Assembly: GCA_012934845.2 (NCBI GenBank)
Contig: WNNJ02000595.1
Span: 1-64,000 of the forward strand
DNA length: 64,000 nucleotides
Direction of reading: 5' to 3'
DNA from: Pomphorhynchus laevis
Taxonomy: Eukaryota > Acanthocephala > Palaeacanthocephala > Echinorhynchida > Pomphorhynchidae
The position numbers and the translations under genes were made by a program. Positions within the stretch are counted from its first letter, which is position 1, and the number at the start of each line of letters is the position of its first letter. The notes below the pieces were generated by a model. That model did not search any database and was not told where the DNA came from. It worked only from the letters and a program-made list of their open reading frames with translations. Shown in pieces: positions 57,835 to 64,000 of the stretch.

Positions 57835-59275
57835 ACGTCATTTTTATGAATTGACTAATAAATAACAGACGTTGTATCAGAATAAGAATTAGAGGTCATC
57901 AAGAGGAACTGCTATGCTATCAGGTTTCGGCCCCTAACTCCTCTACCCAGCATAGCAGCGGAGCCAAATACACGCTAATGATGTATTTCCTCTGAAATAA
58001 CTATCTAGTATCTTATTCTAATACAAAGTATATTATTTATTATCCATCCATAAAAATTTGCCACTTAAGAGTTTAAATTTATTCTTTATATTATTGTGTT
58101 GATTTATATATTTTACTATTTTCTGCTTGATGTTATTTTTATAGTAACCTAGTTTAAAATATGTATCTATTAAATTATTTAAATGATTTTGAAGAAAGCA
58201 AATATCATTACATATTGTTGCAATTCTTAAAATTTCATTATTTAATGTATTACATTTTATATTATATGGTATGCATGAATGCTCATGCAAAAATATGTTT
58301 CTTGTAAATTTAAATATGTCATCTTTACGATATAAATTAATAGTAGTTTTAGTTAATGTTAATTTAATGTTCATATCTAGATATACACCTTCTTTATCAT
58401 TAATATTGGTTTTGTTAAGAATAAGGCTTTCTGGATAAATGTGCTCACTAATTGAATAAAAATTATTAGAATTAAATACACATATATCATCAATGTATCG
58501 AAACATATATTTCATATATTTATATTGTTTAGATTTAGTTTTTACACAGTTATGAACAAATTCATATTCTATAAAGCTTAAAAACAAGTCAGATATAATT
58601 GGGCTACTATTACCACCCATTGGAACACCTTTTAATTATCTAAATATAGATGTCCCTACTTTTAAATAATTTTGATTTATCAAAATATTTAAGGATTCTA
58701 TTAATTCAATTTTATCCATATATTTATATTTATTTAATGGTTTAATTTTTGTTAGATAAGCGTTATAATTATTATAACATATATATGTATATCTTTTTTC
58801 GAATATAAAATTAATTAATTTTTCTAATGCATCTTTGATATCTTCTAAATCTAAATGTGTATAAAGCTTACTAAAATCGTATGTATTTATATTTTGAAAA
58901 TTTATTCCGTTTGTCTGTTCTAAAAATTCTTTTGTAGAATTAATACTGAAATAGTGTTTTATGCCAGTATTAATTTCGATTACCTTGCATTTTTTTTAAA
59001 TGTGCTTTAATTACTTTAAGTATTTTATTCATATGGACAGGAAGTGGTTTTAATGTACATTTAAACGCACTACATATGAACCTAGGTTTTATTGGATTTT
59101 TATGTAATTTTGGATTCCAATATAATATAGGTATAGTTTTATTATCTAATTCAACCTTTATACCCTTTTTATCCATTATAGAACAGTGACTTGTAATAAT
59201 TGTTTCTAAACTCAACTCACTACGTTCATATGTTGGATTTACATTTAAATCATTAGAATTAATGATTTGAAATTA
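57835..59275 (-). mobile_element. Penelope-like element, most complete minus-strand copy
   Basis: Terminal repeat 57,870-58,000, then the RT frame on the minus strand: 58033-58620 (GGNSSPIISDLFLSFIEYEF; FRYIDDICVF with YIDD at 58486-58497; thumb), a broken middle, and 58970-59215 with KKGIKVELDNKTIPILYWNP at the N-terminal side. DFSKLYTH-like motif A lies near 58,860-58,880. No GIY-YIG domain either side; the 5' end is lost at about 59,275. Arrangement RT then terminal repeat with hammerhead-like boxes in sense orientation is standard for PLEs. Confidence 0.85.
57885..57975 (-). ncRNA. PLE terminal repeat, best hammerhead-like copy
   Basis: Minus-strand order: GGCTCC, CTGCTATGCT, GGGT, A, GAGGA, GGGGCC, GAAA, ACCT-GAT-AGCATAGCAG, TCCTC, TTGATGA. 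Helix III is 14 bp with a 3-nt bulge (CTGCTATGCT-GGGT / ACCT-AGCATAGCAG), and helix I is GAGGA/TCCTC. The CUGAUGA box reads UUGAUGA here but is intact in the 34.98 kb copy. The helix II candidate GGCCCC/GGGGCC (one mismatch here) is separated from CUGAUGA. Confidence 0.45.
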
Positions 59276-60119
59276 TTAATTCGAGATATTGAACAGAATA
59301 CGTTTTAAATTGATTGAAATGGATTGTTTTTTTTGAAAAGATTATTATTCAAAGTTCTAATTAAGGCCCATTTGCGGGAACATATGTCAATGTAATATAT
59401 AAAAAAAATAAAAAAATATTAAATAATTAAAAATAATTATAATTGAAAATTAACATAAAAATCAACTTTTAGTAATTGACTAATAAATAACAGACGATGT
59501 ATCAGAATAAAGATTAGAGGTAATCAGAAGGAACTACTACCCTTCAATAAACTGTCATATTTTTACAACAGAAATAAAGATCATGATAAAAAATTGAAGA
59601 TCCATTGGCTAATAGCATTTTCATTTCTGTAAATAGCTAAAATAATTGTTTATTATTAATTAAAATAATATTAAAATTTTGATCATTTGTAAAAATAACG
59701 ATAAAATTTATTGTTAAAATTTAAAATAAAATTCAGTTTTTATGAATTGACTAATAATTGACTAATATTGACAACCACATTGTTTAACTTTCCTCACCAC
59801 ATTGTTTAACTCGTCCATCCGCTGCGTATCGTCCCTTCACACTATATTTTATATGATCGAAAATTGAAGACCCGTTGGCGAATAGCATTTTCATGTATGT
59901 AAAAACTACAAAACTATTAGAATTCTGATTATTTGTAAAAATGACGATACAATTTATCATTCGTTATTTAGCACCTCATTAAAGATGATATAGATTCTGT
60001 TACATTATTAGATACAGTGACGCTAACAGTGTCTATGTATTTTATATTATTTATAAATTAAAAATAATGCTAAATAAAATTTTAAATAAAAATTTAAAAT
60101 AAAAGTCAATAAATTGACT
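59276..60119. repeat. Non-coding stretch with a 130-bp direct duplication and a LINE scrap
   Basis: 59,580-59,710 and 59,850-59,965 share AAAATTGAAGA, ATAGCATTTTCAT and ATTTGTAAAAATAACGATA-like landmarks (diverged duplicate). Between them, 59,775-59,840 resembles a scrap of the CR1-like LINE (CCACATTGTTTAACTCGTCC, compare 8,970 kb copy text ACATTGTTCAACTCGTCC). 59,490-59,540 is the start of a PLE terminal repeat. Confidence 0.55.
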
Positions 60120-61000
60120 AATAGATAACAAACGATTTATCAGAATAAGAATTAGATATCATTAGGATAAACTACTATGCTATCAGGGTTGGGCCATATT
60201 CTTTGACCCCGCATAACAGCGGGGTCAAATACGCGCTAATTACGCATTTCCTCTGATGAAATTTGATTGTCTAGTGTACCTTATTCTAATACAAAATATT
60301 AAGTTACATAATATATCAGATCAGCTAAGTGAGTATACTTATTTTATATCATTTATAAATTAAAATAATGCAAATATCGAAAGAAAGCCAATAATATAAA
60401 GAAAGCCAGTATCATTACAAATTGTGGAAATTTTTAAACTTAATTCATTCAATTTTTGTGTTTAATATTATAATATTATATAATATTATTTAATGTGTTA
60501 TATTTAATATTATAATATTAAATAATATTATATGATATTAATATATAATATTATTGAATATTATATTTAATATTATATGGTATTCTAATGCAAAAATATG
60601 TTTCTTGTCAATTTAAATACGTATCTTTAAAATATAATTTAAAGGTAGTTTTAATATATATAGTAGTTAAAAACTACTCTATGTAGTTTTACATATAGTC
60701 CATATCTAGATATATGCCTTCGTTATAGTAACATAACTAAAAATATTCATCTATTAAATTATTTAAATGATTTAGAAGAAAGCCAATATCATAACATATC
60801 AATGGCAATTTTGAAGAATTAGGCTACCTGGATAAAATTGGTAACTTAATGAATAAAAATTCTCGAGTAAACTACCCATATAGCATCAATGTATGGAAAC
60901 ATATATTTTATATATTTATATAAATTATATTTATTTTTACAAAGTATCAACAAATTCATATACTACAAAAACTTAAAAATAAGTCAGCTATTATAATGCT
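60120..61000 (-). mobile_element. Degraded PLE copy with terminal repeat
   Basis: The terminal repeat is at 60,130-60,270 (AATTAGATATCATTAGG, GGGTTGGGCC, AGCGGGGTCAAATACG). Scattered RT fragments on the minus strand follow to 61,000, interrupted by AT-rich runs at 60,470-60,560. No open frame remains. Clearly older than the 35, 37 and 58 kb copies. Confidence 0.65.
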
Positions 61001-61019
61001 ACTATATATATGTATTCCC

Positions 61020-61445
61020 CACAAGGAGACATAAACACCAGGGAGCATTCTATATATGCTCATCGAACCAAGAAATAGAACCAAATTATTCTCGCAATAT
61101 TCAAAGTCGCTACGTACACCTAGTTATCCTACGTGTGGCGACAAACTTTGTGACGACTAAATTCTCTCTGATGATTTAGATTAAGGGTAGTTCTGTTTTT
61201 CGAGCTTTAAACACTGTTTAAGCATGTGTTAAGGTGCCTATGGATGATTATTAAAGTCACGTTACTGATGAGCTCCGTTAGAGCGAAACGCGTACACCGT
61301 TGTTGAAGTTTGTCGTCACACATAGGATTACTGGGCGTACGTAGCGACTTTGAATATTGCGAGAATAATTCGGTTCTATTTTTTTCGTCTGATGAAGATA
61401 TAGAATGCTGCCTGGTGTTTATGCTCCCTTGCGAGGAGAACATAT
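61020..61445. repeat. Inverted pair of family 4 repeats with hammerhead motif
   Basis: About 125 bp at 61,025-61,148 (AACACCAGGGAGCATTCTAT to CGACAAAC) recurs inverted at 61,308-61,435. The centre carries one hammerhead motif on the plus strand. Same family as 16.52-16.80 kb. An inverted pair flanking a ribozyme resembles the paired terminal repeats of PLEs, but no RT lies between. Confidence 0.75.
61258..61300 (+). ncRNA. Minimal hammerhead motif, classical order (family 4)
   Basis: CTGATGA (61265-61271), helix II GCTC/GAGC with a CGTTA loop (61272-61284), GAAA (61285-61288), palindromic loop-less helix III ACGCGT (61288-61293), A (61294), CACCG. The core boxes are intact. Helix I (CACGTTA against CACCGTTG) is poorly paired in this copy, whereas CGGTA/TACCG is perfect in the 16.6 kb copy. 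A loop-less palindromic helix III favours a dimeric active form, as proposed for PLE hammerheads. Confidence 0.65.
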
Positions 61446-61679
61446 TGATTTATTTATGAGTAAACCATTGTGTGTTCCAGGGCAGGTGCAACAACTAAGT
61501 ATATATTTGATGAAATTATCAATAAGGTTATTTGAACCACAGCTTGGGATCCTTGCTTAAATTTTAGCTTGGTTAAATTTTATATACCTACCTATTTGTA
61601 TACATATCTATATATATTTGATAGACGTTATAGATTCTAAATCCTGATTTGTAAAAATAGTTTAGACCCTTTTTACATT
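61446..61679. other. Short unassigned segment
   Basis: AT-rich, no gene or repeat recognised. Confidence 0.4.
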
Positions 61680-62345
61680 ATTATGAACAAATTCATATTC
61701 TATAAAGCTTAAAAATAAGTCATTTATCATTAGTCTACTATTACCTCCTATAGAAAGCCAATATCATTACAGTATGGCGATTCTTTTAATTTCATTATTT
61801 ATGTATTATATTTAGTATTGTGTTGATTTATATAAAATAAACAAGTCAGCTATAATTGGGCTACTATTACCACCCATTGGAACACCTTTTACTTGTCTAA
61901 ATATAGATGTCCCTACTTTTAAATAATTTTGATTTATCAAAATATTTAAGGATTCTATTAATTCAATTTTATCCATATATTTATATTTACTTGATGGTTT
62001 AATTTTTGTTAGATAGGCGTTATAATTATTATAACATATATATGTATATCTTTTTCCGAATATAAGATTAATTAATTTTACTAACGCTTCTTTAATATCT
62101 ACTAAATCTAGATTTGTATAAAGCGTACTAAAATCGTATGTATTTATATTTTGAAAATTTATTCCTTTTGTCTGTTCTAAAAATTCTTTTGTAGAATTAA
62201 TACTGAAATAGTGTTTTATACCAGTATTAATTTCGATTACCTTGCAATATTTTTTAAAATGTGCTTTAATTACTTTAAGTATTTTATTCATATAGACAGA
62301 AAGTGGTTTTAATGTGCATTTAAAAGCATTACAAATATTCAAGGA
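61680..62345 (-). pseudogene. PLE reverse transcriptase, N-terminal half
   Basis: The 176-codon frame at 61812-62342 (minus) covers ALKCTLKPL-like text (here AFKCTLKPLSVYMNKILK), INTYDFSTLYTNLDLVDIKE (motif A with the catalytic Asp), SSKYKYMDKIELIESLNILI and VKGVPMGGNSSPIIADLF (motif B). It then breaks off before YIDD; the rest is replaced by short degenerate pieces to 61,680. It supplies the RT part missing in the 36.4-37.5 kb copy. Truncated at 62,340 by unrelated sequence. Confidence 0.8.
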
Positions 62346-63599
62346 AAATCAAATATAACGATTATTCAATATTTCAATGGCAACTGCCATCGTTATCAGT
62401 AAAAAATGTCCAGATGATGTTAGTTGCCAGTGAAGTATTGAACAATCTTTTTCATGTTTGATTTTTCTTGGTTCCTATAAATTAAAAAAGTAATTTTTAA
62501 ATTGATAATTACAATTATTAAATTATGTCAATTTATTGATGTTAGATAAACCCATGTCTCGATGCGGCAAAACCGGAAACGCTTTAAGTACTCTGAAAAT
62601 TTTTCGATTTCCCACTGGCCTCTGAGCTTACTTTTTCACACAGCCCGTCATTAAGAAATGCAAGCATATTCAATAAGAGATTGGTGATTGCCAGTTAAAG
62701 CAGTATGCAGCATTTCAAGTCTTAAGCTACTTCGAACTGCAACTCCCTAATATTTTATTCGTTTGACTTTGCGAACATGTTTCAGAAACTTTGTGTTTAG
62801 AAACTTTGAGAACGAATTCCGGCTTTTCGTAAATTATTCGCCCTTCATAGAATTTATGAAGATTTAAGAAATACGAATCCATAAATTTATTCTTAAATGA
62901 ATTTTTATAAATCACATTTTAGCGAAACGTTGTCTAGATTGTTAATTTACATAGTAGAGTAGTGTAAAATAATCTTTTCTTACATTTAATGAATTCGAAA
63001 TCGTTTTAAAATGAAATAACCACGTGAAAACTATTTTACGTATCGTGTTCTTCAGTACATTAATGTCGTGCCATTACTTTAACTATAATTTCTTCGCCCA
63101 GTTTTTGTGGAGTACTTGGCTTAAAATAAATTGGGCTTGTAAAAAGTGAACGATTACTTAGCTTAGCGATCAATTGGGCTTGTTAAAAAATTAATTTTTT
63201 CAATGGAATACATCCCATTGTTGAAAAATACTAGATATTTACTAGTAATTTAATAATTTAAAATACTAGTAATAAAATAATTTAAGTAATAAATAATAAA
63301 TAATTTAAGTAATTTAAAATACTAGATATTTTTTATCTAGTATCATCCCATTCGTATATCCCATTGTTGCACATTACAATGGTTAAAAATTATATTAAAG
63401 TTATATATATCAAATATTAAATATTATAATATTATATATATTATATATTATATTATATTAAAATTATATAAATATATAAAATTATATTAACTGGCCATTA
63501 ATATAATGGCCAGTGAATTTAATGGCTAGTTAGAAATGCTTCATTGTCTATTTTGCGATAATTTATGAAATGAATTATTAATGAATTTTAATAAATAAA
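62346..63599. other. Non-coding stretch
   Basis: No gene recognised; a minus-strand frame at 62727-62915 has no motif. 63,240-63,500 is low-complexity ATATTATATA sequence with local duplications such as AATGGCCAGT and ACTAGATATT. Confidence 0.45.
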
Positions 63600-63616
63600 A
63601 TGACTCAATAATAATT

Positions 63617-63705
63617 AAGGACTAGCAGACGGCAATCCACGAATGAATAAAATGGATGATGTGCTAGAAAATCTCTAGTAACATCTGCTAGTCGTCTGCT
63701 AGTTC
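63617..63705. repeat. Short inverted repeat upstream of a hammerhead motif
   Basis: GACTAGCAGAC near 63,620 is mirrored by GTCTGCTAGT ending at about 63,703, with a smaller CTAGAAAATCTCTAG hairpin inside. It lies about 30 bp before the ribozyme motif and probably belongs to the same element. Confidence 0.7.
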
Positions 63706-63730
63706 TCCTCTGCATCCAGCAGTGGGAGGG

Positions 63731-63778
63731 AAATGGCACTGATGAGTCATAGTGATGACGAAATGGCATTCGTCATTC
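63731..63778 (+). ncRNA. Minimal hammerhead ribozyme motif, classical order (family 5)
   Basis: CTGATGA (63739-63745), helix II GTCAT/ATGAC with an AGTG loop (63746-63759), GAAA (63760-63763), near-palindromic loop-less helix III AUGGCAU (63763-63769), U (63770) as the cleavage nucleotide, then CGTCATT pairing with AATGGC upstream (helix I, 6 bp including one G-U, with an A-C mismatch next to the core). The uninterrupted core plus helix II is very unlikely by chance in 64 kb. The short helix III suggests a dimer-dependent ribozyme like those of PLEs. No RT adjoins it. Confidence 0.7.
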
Positions 63779-64000
63779 TTTCGCGTCGGGCTTATATGAT
63801 TACTAAAAATTTACGTGGAATGGTATCATCATTTGCGAAATTACTTATTAAACCAAATAATTAAATTAAAAATGAATATATTTTAAATCTTTGTCATATC
63901 ATCAGAATACGATATTTTGTTCATTCAATCTGAACAAATTTGTCAAATAAATACCTAGGAGATATGTAGTTTAATTAATTTTGTATATAAATATTAATGT

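Overview
This is a very AT-rich, gene-poor stretch of an animal nuclear genome, most likely an invertebrate and perhaps an arthropod. I base this on the element types: non-LTR retrotransposons with CCHC-knuckle ORF1 proteins, CR1/L2-like LINEs, Penelope-like elements (PLEs), and tandem repeats carrying hammerhead ribozyme motifs. I found no bacterial gene organisation, no rRNA or tRNA gene, and no convincing complete host gene. One 60-codon open stretch near 11.7 kb with a splice-donor-like end is the only candidate host exon.

Layout. 0-8.2 kb is AT-rich non-coding DNA dominated by an essentially perfect inverted repeat (two 1,335-bp arms around a 1.66-kb spacer). 8.2-10.3 kb is a decayed CR1-like LINE. 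10.6-11.5 kb is a 258-bp tandem array with a hammerhead motif. 12.2-15.7 kb is a nest: two pieces of an unclassified reverse-transcriptase (RT) element on the minus strand, with a broken Ty3/gypsy-type fossil and a LINE tail between them. 15.95-17.0 kb holds two further ribozyme-bearing repeat families. 17.9-32.6 kb is a cluster of four copies of one LINE (3' end rich in TTG): one on the minus strand joined head-to-head to three head-to-tail copies on the plus strand, each with a different internal deletion. 33.4-37.5 kb is a PLE cluster including a near-identical inverted pair. 39.0-39.6 kb is a LINE tail plus an 82-bp duplication. 41.9-46.3 kb is a tandem repeat with a hammerhead motif, split by a 3.4-kb CR1-like LINE that keeps a 565-codon open RT frame. 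46.3-53.7 kb holds more LINE pieces. 54.9-57.7 kb is a longer copy of the unclassified RT element. 57.8-62.4 kb is a second PLE cluster. The last kilobase contains a compact canonical hammerhead motif.

How the parts relate. The recurring theme is self-cleaving RNA motifs attached to retroelements. I see six sequence-unrelated hammerhead-type motifs. Two have the textbook order (CUGAUGA, then GAAA, then the cleavage nucleotide). Three tandem or tandem-derived families have a different order (GAAA, then CUGAUGA, then the cleavage nucleotide), with matching complementary arms for all three helices. In those three the helices can only be satisfied between neighbouring repeat copies or between two RNA molecules. 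A sixth, in the PLE terminal repeats, has the same cyclic order with a displaced helix II. This shared reversed order is the most interesting signal in the window. All statements about folding come from base-pairing read by eye, not from a computed fold or a search.
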